This document shows positions 1-5,453 of a stretch of DNA of 5,453 nucleotides, one piece after another. Source of the stretch: DATLYH01 sp035575035 (GTDB taxonomy: Bacteria; Planctomycetota; Planctomycetia; Gemmatales; Gemmataceae); the NCBI GenBank assembly GCA_035575035.1, contig DATLYH010000336.1, positions 1 through 5,453 of the forward strand, given 5' to 3'. A program made the translations under genes and the position numbers. Below the pieces are notes generated by a model that worked only from the letters and a program-made list of their open reading frames with translations, did no database searches and was not told the DNA's origin. Position 1 is the first letter of the stretch. Each line of letters begins with the position of its first letter.

Positions 1-30
1 CTCTCCCCCGCAGACGGGGGCGAGGGGAGA
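1..30. repeat. Imperfect G/C palindrome downstream of the epimerase gene
   Basis: Two alternative hairpins can form. CCCCCG (5-10) pairs with CGGGGG (15-20) around the tetraloop CAGA. Alternatively TCTCCCC (2-8) pairs with GGGGAGA (24-30). The element begins 8 nt past the stop codon of the minus-strand epimerase gene, so it could act as a transcription terminator for that unit, although no T-tract is seen before the window ends. It also looks like the palindromic C/G-rich intergenic repeats that occur in many copies in some high-GC genomes. Which of these it is cannot be decided here because it touches the window edge. Confidence 0.4.
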
Positions 31-37
31 TTAGTGG

Positions 38-1090
38 TCAAAACAATCCGTCGCGCACCTCGAAATGGGTCGGCTTGCCGAGGTTGACGCCGCCGCGCTT
101 TACCCAGTCGGCGATCCAGTGGATCATCTGTCCGGCGCTGACCCGCGGATAGCCGAACAGGCGATGCGCCAGCTGGCCATTGCTCAACAGGGCATCGCCC
201 GCCTCGCTGCCACGGAAGACCACCGACTTGCCCAGCAGCCGGCCGAACTCCTCGGCAACTCGCCGCACGCTCAGCAATTCCGGCCCGGCGATGTTCAGCA
301 CGGTCGGCGGACTGGCCACGTGGTCGAGCGCCTGCAACGTCATGGCATTAGCGTCCGCCTGCCAGATGGCGTTCAGGCAGCCCATTGTCAGGTCGATCTC
401 CTCGCCCGCTGCCACCCGCCGGGCAATGTCCACCAGCACGCCGTAGCGCATCTCCGTGGCGTAGTTCAACCGCAACAGCGCCATCGGGATGCCGAGCGTT
501 CGGCTGAAATGTTCGAAGATGCGTTCCCGACCGACGCAGCTCATGGCATAGTCGCCCAGTGGATTGAGGGCGTCGGTCTCCCGCGAGCCGCCGAGATAGG
601 CCGGGGTCAGACCGTAGACATTGCCGGTGGAGAAAGCGACGATCCGACTGCGGCGATACTTCTGGCTGACCATGCCGGGCAGGTAGCTGTTCATGGCCCA
701 GGTCCGCGCCTCCTGACCGGTCGAGCCGAACTTCATCCCCACCATGTAGATCACGTTCGGCACGTCGGGCAGCCGGTCCAACTGGGCTGGGTCGAGCAGG
801 TCGCAGCGGATCGTCTCGATGCCGTGGCGGCGAAGCTGTTCTTCGAGATGCTCATCGGAGAAGCGCGAGACGCCAATGACCCGGCGGCGGACGCCAGCGG
901 CGTCAGAGGCCCGACGGGCCATGCGGGCCAGCGTCGGCCCCATCTTACCCCCCACGCCAAGCAGGATCAGATCACCCTCCAGCCGGCCGAGCGTGTCGAT
1001 GGCTCCCTCGGTCGGCTCGCTGAGCAGGTCTTCCAGCTGTTCGACATTCGCAATCGTGTCCGGTAGGGCCGGGGTCCGGGTCTGGCGCAT
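38..1090 (-). CDS. NAD-dependent epimerase/dehydratase-like protein (extended SDR fold) with YxxxC in place of YxxxK
   Basis: This 350-residue protein has the extended short-chain dehydrogenase fold of nucleotide-sugar epimerases and dehydratases. After an N-terminal segment of about 40 residues comes the dinucleotide-binding loop GVGGKMG (45-51), followed by an acidic CDLLD stretch (from about 96), FSTGNVYG (153-160) in the position of the active-site Ser/Thr and VYG motif, and the NPLGDY segment with the catalytic tyrosine at 181. The lysine expected four residues later is Cys185 (TGC, nt 536-538), giving YAMSC with the usual trailing Glu at 189. The C-terminal half has the substrate-domain look of the family (NIAGPELLSVRRVAEEFG). 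Start choice: the frame is open to an ATG at 1162, but ATG 1090 is preceded by GAGGGAGG and lies 10 nt after the upstream gene's stop, whereas the longer version would overlap that gene by 62 nt. It is cytosolic, with no signal peptide. The substrate is unknown, and loss of the lysine makes a standard redox role uncertain; it may bind NAD without classical catalysis, or use a different mechanism. It is probably co-transcribed with the GNAT gene upstream. Confidence 0.85.
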   Translation of the reverse strand: MRQTRTPALPDTIANVEQLEDLLSEPTEGAIDTLGRLEGDLILLGVGGKMGPTLARMARRASDAAGVRRRVIGVSRFSDEHLEEQLRRHGIETIRCDLLDPAQLDRLPDVPNVIYMVGMKFGSTGQEARTWAMNSYLPGMVSQKYRRSRIVAFSTGNVYGLTPAYLGGSRETDALNPLGDYAMSCVGRERIFEHFSRTLGIPMALLRLNYATEMRYGVLVDIARRVAAGEEIDLTMGCLNAIWQADANAMTLQALDHVASPPTVLNIAGPELLSVRRVAEEFGRLLGKSVVFRGSEAGDALLSNGQLAHRLFGYPRVSAGQMIHWIADWVKRGGVNLGKPTHFEVRDGLF

Positions 1091-1102
1091 CGTTCCTCCC
1101 TC
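1091..1102 (-). promoter_or_regulatory. Ribosome binding site deciding the epimerase start
   Basis: On the minus strand the sequence GAGGGAGGAACG directly precedes ATG 1090. It contains GAGGG with 7 nt spacing and GGAGG with 4 nt spacing. It overlaps the TGA (1103-1101) of the upstream acetyltransferase, which favours translational coupling and the 1090 start over ATG 1162. Confidence 0.7.
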
Positions 1103-1937
1103 ATCCCTTCTCCGGGCCCGAGCTGGCCCAGAGCATGTCAACCCGCTCGTGGATCGGCACACCGCGGTACATCCGCAGCAGGTGCCGCTGCACGGTCAGC
1201 CCTTGTTCTTCCGCCAGCCGCCCGCCCGCCGTGTTGCCGAGCGGGATGTCGAGAAAGATGGACTGCCCGGCATAGCGGCGGCAAGCATCGGCAAGCAGTA
1301 GCGGTCCCGCCTCGGCCGTGGCCTGGCAGGGACCAACTTGAATCGCCTCTGATCCCGGCCGGGCGGTGATGAATCCTTGCAGCCTTGCGCCATTGCGGAC
1401 CACGCGCATCTCCTCGGGTCGCTCCTCGAAGAGCCGGACCAGCAGCTTGCGGCGGTCGGTGCCGGTGACCTCGCGGTCGAGCCGGGCCACTTCTTCCAGG
1501 TCCTCCGGGCGGGCCGGTTCCACACCGGGGACAGGGGCGGAAACGGTTGGGCTGCCCTGGTAGCGGGCGAGCCGGTATTCCGCAATGAAGCCGAGCCGCT
1601 CGTAGACCGGCTGCCCCAGCGGCGTGGCGTCGAGCCGTACCGTCTGCACGCCGCGGCCCTCCAGATAGGCAAGGGCATGGTTCATCAAGGCGGTGGCGAT
1701 GCCGCGCCGCCGCAGCGATTCATTAACCAACACCATCGCCACCCAGGCCACCGGGCCGAAGACGCAGGTAGTGGTGGTGCCCGCCACGCGGCCGTCCAAC
1801 TCGGCCACGAAACAGCCGTCGGGCTCCAGGTCAAGCATCCGGAGCAGATCGGCCTCGCGCTGGTTCCAGCCGGCTTGCGCCTTGAGGCGCATCACTCCGG
1901 GGATGTCGAGGCCGGTCATGAGACGAATCGAGACCAC
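1101..1937 (-). CDS. Two-domain GNAT family N-acetyltransferase (YitH/HolE-like, with C-terminal Acetyltransf_18-type domain)
   Basis: The predicted protein is 278 residues. Residues from about 4 to 125 form a GNAT domain: IRLMTGLDIPGV is the typical first strand and helix, VLVNESLRRRGIATALM (69-85) is the acetyl-CoA-binding motif A with R/QxxGxA at RRRGIA (76-81), and LDATPLGQPVYERLGF (102-117) is the closing motif B. The LDAT-P-G-Y-LGF wording and the early GW (about 23-24) are characteristic of the YitH/HolE group, which carries a second, weaker GNAT-like domain. Here that is residues about 140-270, ending in the PIHERVDMLWASSGPEKG tail. It transfers acetyl from acetyl-CoA to an unknown small molecule or protein amine in the cytosol. 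Start: the frame extends to ATG 1988, but GTG 1937 has AAAGGAG at an ideal 8-nt spacing and gives the usual GNAT N-terminus. It is the first gene of a likely two-gene unit with the epimerase. Confidence 0.88.
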   Translation of the reverse strand: MVSIRLMTGLDIPGVMRLKAQAGWNQREADLLRMLDLEPDGCFVAELDGRVAGTTTTCVFGPVAWVAMVLVNESLRRRGIATALMNHALAYLEGRGVQTVRLDATPLGQPVYERLGFIAEYRLARYQGSPTVSAPVPGVEPARPEDLEEVARLDREVTGTDRRKLLVRLFEERPEEMRVVRNGARLQGFITARPGSEAIQVGPCQATAEAGPLLLADACRRYAGQSIFLDIPLGNTAGGRLAEEQGLTVQRHLLRMYRGVPIHERVDMLWASSGPEKG

Positions 1938-1943
1938 GGCGCC

Positions 1944-1952
1944 ATCTCCTTT
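1944..1952 (-). promoter_or_regulatory. Ribosome binding site for the GTG start of the two-domain GNAT gene
   Basis: AAAGGAGAT on the minus strand lies with its GGAG core 8 nt before GTG 1937. This is the strongest Shine-Dalgarno match near the 5' end of the frame. It rules in the GTG over ATG 1988, which would sit at the transcription start predicted below, and over the internal ATG 1919. Confidence 0.65.
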
Positions 1953-1967
1953 GCGGCAGGCGGCGGC

Positions 1968-1996
1968 TTGAGGTTGGACGGAAGCCACGGTATCCT
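1968..1996 (+). promoter_or_regulatory. Possible sigma-70-type promoter for the SDR gene
   Basis: TTGAGG (1968-1973) and TATCCT (1991-1996) are separated by 17 bp, each with four of six consensus bases. Transcription from about 2003 would give a leader of about 48 nt before ATG 2051. Its -10 box overlaps that of the opposing minus-strand promoter candidate. Consensus evidence only. Confidence 0.3.
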
Positions 1997-2016
1997 GTCG
2001 GCGCGGTCAGCGTCAA
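1989..2016 (-). promoter_or_regulatory. Possible sigma-70-type promoter for the GNAT-epimerase unit
   Basis: On the minus strand TTGACG (2016-2011) is followed after 16 nt by GATACC (1994-1989). The -35 matches the consensus at five of six bases and the -10 at three. A start near 1982 would leave a leader of about 45 nt before GTG 1937. The call rests on consensus matching only, and promoter preferences of this organism are unknown. Confidence 0.3.
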
Positions 2017-2050
2017 GGGGATGGCATCGTTTCCCACCAGGCGGCTAACC

Positions 2051-2815
<765 letters not shown>

Positions 2816-2950
2816 CGAATGGAGATTCGGCAACGCCGGAGGATCGTCGCCGGCTTCCAGCCTCTGATGGCCTGCACCGAAACAGAACAGTACGCCCCAT
2901 GCTGCAACAGGCCACTATCAACACTGACAGGTGGCGTGATTGGCCGTTGG

Positions 2951-2975
2951 GAGCGTGGGGGCTGGTAGCCCGCTC
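2951..2975 (+). terminator. Weak hairpin at the convergent junction after the SDR gene
   Basis: GGGCT (2959-2963) pairs with AGCCC (2967-2971) around GGT, and GAGC (2951-2954) can extend the stem with GCTC (2972-2975) across a 4-nt bulge. An alternative pairing, GGTAGC (2964-2969) with GCTACC (2982-2987), overlaps the stop codon of the opposing acetyltransferase. No T-tract follows in either direction, so a terminator role is only suggested by position. The rest of the 167-bp gap (2816-2982) shows nothing else that I can support. Confidence 0.2.
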
Positions 2976-2982
2976 ATGATTG

Positions 2983-3483
2983 CTACCCCTCCCAATACCG
3001 CACGCATTTCCGGGCAAAGGGGCGGAACCCGGCCTTCGTCCAGAATCGTTCCGCCGCCTCGTTGCCGTCGATGAATTGCAGCTCGACGCGCTGCGCGCCG
3101 GCGGCCCGTGCCCAGTCGAGCAGGTGGTCGAGCAGCGCCCGGCCCAGCCCCTGCCGGCGGTAGGCGGGATCGAGGTACGCCCAGTGCAGGAATGCCCCCG
3201 GCGAGCGCGTCTGCGGAAAGACCAGGTAGATCAATCCGAAGCCGACCGGCCGACCGCCCGCCTCGACGATGCGCCAGCAGTGCGTCGGGCTGGCCAGCGT
3301 CCCGCCCCAAACCGCGGTGAACTCCTCCAGGGTCATCCGCTGGATGGCAGCGTGGGGACAGCCGGCCCGCTCCAGGTCGTTCAGTGCGTCCCGCATGGCG
3401 ACAATCGCCGGCAGGTCGGCTGCCGTTGCCGGGCGGATGATGACCGGGCCAGGGCCAGGCAGCGGTTCGCGCGCTGAATGCAT
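2983..3483 (-). CDS. Small GNAT family N-acetyltransferase
   Basis: The 166-residue protein is a single GNAT domain. VIIRPATAADLPAIVAMRD (14-32) is the first strand and helix; HWAYLDPAYRRQGLGRALLDH (100-120) is motif A with the acetyl-CoA pyrophosphate loop RRQGLG (109-114); and NEAAERFWTKAGFRPF (141-156) is motif B, typical of aminoglycoside-6'/RimI-like acetyltransferases with Asn141 and the FW pair. The substrate is not predictable. The start is ambiguous. The frame is open upstream to ATG 3576, which overlaps the permease stop as ATGA but has no Shine-Dalgarno. ATG 3534 and ATG 3483 each follow a GAGGGA box and sit in two copies of the same repeat 51 nt apart. I choose 3483 because the GNAT fold needs nothing further upstream and the additional 31 residues are repeat-encoded. 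It is the last gene of a probable ATPase-permease-GNAT unit. Confidence 0.85.
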   Translation of the reverse strand: MHSAREPLPGPGPVIIRPATAADLPAIVAMRDALNDLERAGCPHAAIQRMTLEEFTAVWGGTLASPTHCWRIVEAGGRPVGFGLIYLVFPQTRSPGAFLHWAYLDPAYRRQGLGRALLDHLLDWARAAGAQRVELQFIDGNEAAERFWTKAGFRPFARKCVRYWEG

Positions 3484-3551
3484 GCTTTCCCTCGTTTCTT
3501 TAGTTGTCAGTTGTCGTTCGCCCGCTGGGTGCATACTCTCCCTCATTTCTT
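3465..3551. repeat. Imperfect direct repeat duplicating the RBS-ATG region (36-bp core, 51-bp period)
   Basis: Copies at 3465-3500 and 3516-3551 agree at 30 of 36 positions. On the minus strand each holds AAGAAA, a GAGGGA box and, 4-5 nt later, an ATG (3483 and 3534). The 51-bp period keeps the two ATGs in the same frame. Since 51 is 17 codons, the outer copy would encode a repeated ESMH motif if translated. This looks like a local duplication of a translation start or two adjacent copies of a dispersed intergenic repeat. Confidence 0.75.
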
Positions 3552-3566
3552 CGGACAACTGACAAC
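3503..3566. repeat. Perfect 13-bp inverted repeat flanking the outer RBS-ATG copy
   Basis: GTTGTCAGTTGTC (3503-3515) and GACAACTGACAAC (3554-3566) are exact reverse complements separated by 38 bp. Each arm is itself built from two GTTGTC hexamers separated by one A. A transcript from the minus strand could fold into a 13-bp stem whose loop holds the outer Shine-Dalgarno and ATG 3534. Each arm follows its 36-bp core after 2 bp, so the arms are the same module in opposite orientation within tandem 51-bp units. Confidence 0.75.
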
Positions 3567-3572
3567 CAGGTG

Positions 3573-4895
3573 TCATTCGGAGCGCAGCGCCCGGATCGGA
3601 TCAATACGGGCCGCGCGGCTGGCGGGGTAGACGCCACTCAGCACGCTCACGACCACGGCGAAAGCCAGAGCGCTAAGTAACAGCTGCGGCGGGAAGGCAG
3701 AGGCCATCGGCTCCTCGATCCCCTTGCTGCGGGCGAAGGCATTAAAGCCGATCTCGCACAGCCACGACACCACCCGGCCGAGGACCAACCCCAGCGCCCC
3801 GCCCAAGACGCCGACCAGCCCCGCCTCGGCCAGGAACATCAGCCGGATGTCGCCGTCAGAAGCCCCCAGCGCCTTATAGACGCCGATCTCGCGGTAGCGC
3901 TCCAGCACCGCCATCAGCATGGTGTTGATGATTCCCAGCCCCGCCACCAGCAGGGCCACCGCCCCGACCGAGCCCCAGACCAGATCCATCAAGATAAAGA
4001 ACTCGCGCAGCTCCTTGATCTCGCCGAGCCGGTTGTGCGGCTCGAAGCCCATCGCCTTGATCCGTTCCTCCACCTCGAACAGGTCGGCCGGCCGCTCCAC
4101 TCGGACAACCACATGCCGATAGCCCGGCGAGCCGTCCTGCTCTCCCTCGCGCAGGTCGAGGGCCGATTCCGACAGCGCCCCAGGTAGCTCCCGCATCACG
4201 TCGAGCGGGAATAGCAAGATGTCGGTCGAGAAGAACTGGGCCGTCCGGGCTGGGTCCCAGATGCCGACCACCTGGACCTCGAGCTGACGCTGTGCGAACT
4301 GGAAAGTCCGGCCGCCGACCCATGAGGAACCCTTGACCCGCAAAGTCAGTGTCCGACCGACGGCGTCGCCGGGCGGGTCGAAGCCGAGCTTCTTGGCGAG
4401 CTGCCGGCCGAGCACTACCTCGGTTGTCTCCCCCCGCCCCGGGCTGAAGAACCGTCCCGCGCTCACCCCTTCCTGGACGTAGCGCAACCGGCCCGACTGA
4501 CGCGGCAAGGCCAGGGCGTAAGTCTTGTGCTTGACCTGCTTGCCCTCCAGGACCTCCACATCGCCCAGCCGCAGCTCGGGGTAGGCCACCGTCACGCCAG
4601 GCAGCCGGAGAATACGGGCGATGGCCTCGTCATCCAGGATCGGCGGAGGCTGCTCGGGCCGGTTGGGCGCATCGGCGGAGTCTACGGCCGCCCGCGCCGG
4701 GCTGATGGTAAGGCGGTTGAATAGCTCCAGTCGCTGGAACGGCTCCTCGATCCGTCGCTGGACGCCGAGGCAAAAACCGATCAGCGATACCCACAGTCCG
4801 GTGGCGATAGCCACCCCAAGCACGGTAAGCGCCACTCGCAGCGGGGTGCGCTGGATGCCGCCCAGGGCCAGGCGGAGCAACTCCCAGAACCTCAT
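3573..4895 (-). CDS. ABC transporter permease, FtsX/MacB type
   Basis: This 440-residue inner-membrane protein has the four-helix type VII ABC layout: TM1 at about 20-44, a large extracytoplasmic MacB_PCD-type domain at about 45-300, then TM2 (303-327), TM3 (353-377) and TM4 (404-422). The FtsX domain shows NTMLMAVLERYREIGVYKALG (324-344), the coupling segment that contacts the ATPase, and ends with the family hallmark YPASRAARIDPIRALR (423-438). VLGRQLAKKLG (161-171) inside the periplasmic domain is also typical of LolC/LolE/MacB proteins. Such permeases do mechanotransmission: they move lipoproteins, lipids, peptides or macrolides out of the membrane or periplasm rather than across the inner membrane. 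Substrate is unknown. Its ATG overlaps the upstream ATPase stop as ATGA, so the two are translationally coupled. No periplasmic adaptor gene is visible downstream; one could lie upstream of the window edge. Confidence 0.93.
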   Translation of the reverse strand: MRFWELLRLALGGIQRTPLRVALTVLGVAIATGLWVSLIGFCLGVQRRIEEPFQRLELFNRLTISPARAAVDSADAPNRPEQPPPILDDEAIARILRLPGVTVAYPELRLGDVEVLEGKQVKHKTYALALPRQSGRLRYVQEGVSAGRFFSPGRGETTEVVLGRQLAKKLGFDPPGDAVGRTLTLRVKGSSWVGGRTFQFAQRQLEVQVVGIWDPARTAQFFSTDILLFPLDVMRELPGALSESALDLREGEQDGSPGYRHVVVRVERPADLFEVEERIKAMGFEPHNRLGEIKELREFFILMDLVWGSVGAVALLVAGLGIINTMLMAVLERYREIGVYKALGASDGDIRLMFLAEAGLVGVLGGALGLVLGRVVSWLCEIGFNAFARSKGIEEPMASAFPPQLLLSALAFAVVVSVLSGVYPASRAARIDPIRALRSE

Positions 4896-5453
4896 GGTGC
4901 CACCCCCGTCCCGTCCACGATCCGGCCATCGCGCAGGCGGACAACCCGGTCCGCGACCCGGGCCGCGCTTTCCTCGTCGTGGGTGACCATGATGACGGTC
5001 GTCCCCTGGTCCCGGTTGATGACGCGCATCAGGTCGATCACCTCGGCCGCGGTCCGCCGGTCGAGGTTGCCGGTCGGCTCATCGGCCAGCAGCAGCAGCG
5101 GCCGGTGTACCAGGCCGCGGGCCAGGGCGACACGCTGCTGCTCGCCGCCGGAAAGCTCGCTGGGCCGATGGTGGGCCCGCGATCCCAGACCGACGCGCTC
5201 CAGCGCCTCTGCCGCCCGCCGCCGGCGCTCGGCCCCATAGACTCCCTGGAAGGTGAGGGCCAGCGCCACGTTGGCCTCGGCGGTCATGCTCGGCACCAGA
5301 TGGAAGGCCTGGAAGACAAAGCCGACGACGGTTCGGCGGTAGACGGCCCGCTCGAAAGGGCTAAGCCCGGCCAACTCCCGGCCGTCCACCCGGATGCTGC
5401 CGGCGGTGGGCGTGTCGAGGGCGCCAATCAAGTGGAGCAAGGTGGACTTGCCC
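4892..5453 (-). CDS. ABC transporter ATP-binding protein, LolD/MacB type (5' end outside the window)
   Basis: The N-terminal part is cut by the window edge. The visible 186 residues begin inside Walker A, at GKSTLLHLIGALD, so roughly 40 residues are missing from the usual length of about 230. Still present are the Q-loop Gln at visible residue 48 in FVFQAFHLVPSMTAEANV, the LSGGEQQRVALARGL signature (100-114), Walker B LLLLADEP with its catalytic Glu at 125, the TGNLD D-loop, and the H-loop His at 158 in MVTHD. The leading-in LIGALDTPTAGSIRVDG and the TAEANV run are typical of the LolD/MacB/FtsE subfamily. It is a cytoplasmic ATPase that dimerises to power the FtsX-type permease encoded immediately downstream, with a 4-nt ATGA overlap. 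All catalytic motifs that can be seen are intact. Confidence 0.95.
   Translation of the reverse strand, partial: GKSTLLHLIGALDTPTAGSIRVDGRELAGLSPFERAVYRRTVVGFVFQAFHLVPSMTAEANVALALTFQGVYGAERRRRAAEALERVGLGSRAHHRPSELSGGEQQRVALARGLVHRPLLLLADEPTGNLDRRTAAEVIDLMRVINRDQGTTVIMVTHDEESAARVADRVVRLRDGRIVDGTGVAP

Noticed and set aside
65..1066. A 333-codon open frame on the plus strand, antisense to the epimerase gene
   Set aside because: Its translation is rich in His, Gln, Arg and Ala without any family motif, and the minus strand holds a clear Rossmann-fold protein over the same bases. It is a by-product of high GC in the third codon position.
1091..1162. Upstream ATG at 1162 as start of the epimerase-like protein
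   Set aside because: It would overlap the preceding gene by 62 nt and add 24 Arg/Ser/Gly-rich residues; ATG 1090 has a strong Shine-Dalgarno in the right place.
1377..2048. A 223-codon plus-strand frame across the two-domain GNAT gene and the divergent promoter region
   Set aside because: It has no recognisable domain, is antisense to a clear GNAT gene and runs through the likely control region; a shadow frame.
2021..2050. Upstream ATG at 2021 as start of the SDR protein
   Set aside because: Its AAGGGG box abuts the ATG with no spacing and the ten additional residues are not expected in classical SDRs.
2918..3310. A 130-codon minus-strand frame overlapping the small GNAT gene
   Set aside because: It is shifted relative to the GNAT frame, rich in Arg/Ala/Gly/Pro and free of motifs, while the other frame carries the acetyl-CoA loop RRQGLG.
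3503..3566. The 13-bp inverted repeat as terminal repeats of an insertion sequence or as a CRISPR pair
   Set aside because: Only 38 bp lie between the arms, with no transposase, and there are just two arms in opposite orientation; no target-site duplication is evident either.

Overview
The window is a dense, GC-rich bacterial chromosomal segment with six protein genes: five on the minus strand and one on the plus strand. Every open frame is paralleled by long antisense shadow frames, as expected at this base composition. Nothing marks it as phage, plasmid, transposon or CRISPR. The style (high GC, standalone ABC/FtsX export module, several GNAT acetyltransferases, palindromic G/C-rich intergenic repeats) would fit a planctomycete or another high-GC environmental phylum such as Chloroflexota. 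That assignment is an impression only; no marker gene is present.

Layout. 1-37: an imperfect G/C palindrome just downstream of the first gene. 38-1937 (minus): a two-gene transcription unit, a two-domain GNAT acetyltransferase followed after 10 nt by an NAD-dependent epimerase/dehydratase-like protein whose expected catalytic lysine is a cysteine. 1938-2050: a 113-bp divergent intergenic region with possible overlapping promoters for both directions. 2051-2815 (plus): a classical short-chain dehydrogenase/reductase with a complete N-S-Y-K active site, resembling the DHRS4 type. 2816-2982: a convergent junction with weak hairpins. 4892-5453 (minus, 5' end cut by the window edge): the ATPase of a LolD/MacB-type ABC exporter. 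3573-4895: its FtsX/MacB-type permease, with which the ATPase overlaps by ATGA. 2983-3483: a small GNAT acetyltransferase.

The most unusual structure is at 3465-3566, between the permease and the small acetyltransferase. Two 51-bp tandem units each carry a 36-bp core containing a Shine-Dalgarno-like motif and an in-frame ATG, and each ends in the same 13-bp module in opposite orientation. The result is a duplicated translation start, with the outer copy enclosed by a perfect 13-bp inverted repeat.

Functionally, the window contains a likely lipoprotein/lipid or small-molecule export module (substrate unknown), two acetyltransferases of unknown substrate, and two Rossmann-fold oxidoreductase-type proteins. 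The genes do not form one recognisable pathway, and no clearly new multi-gene system is seen.
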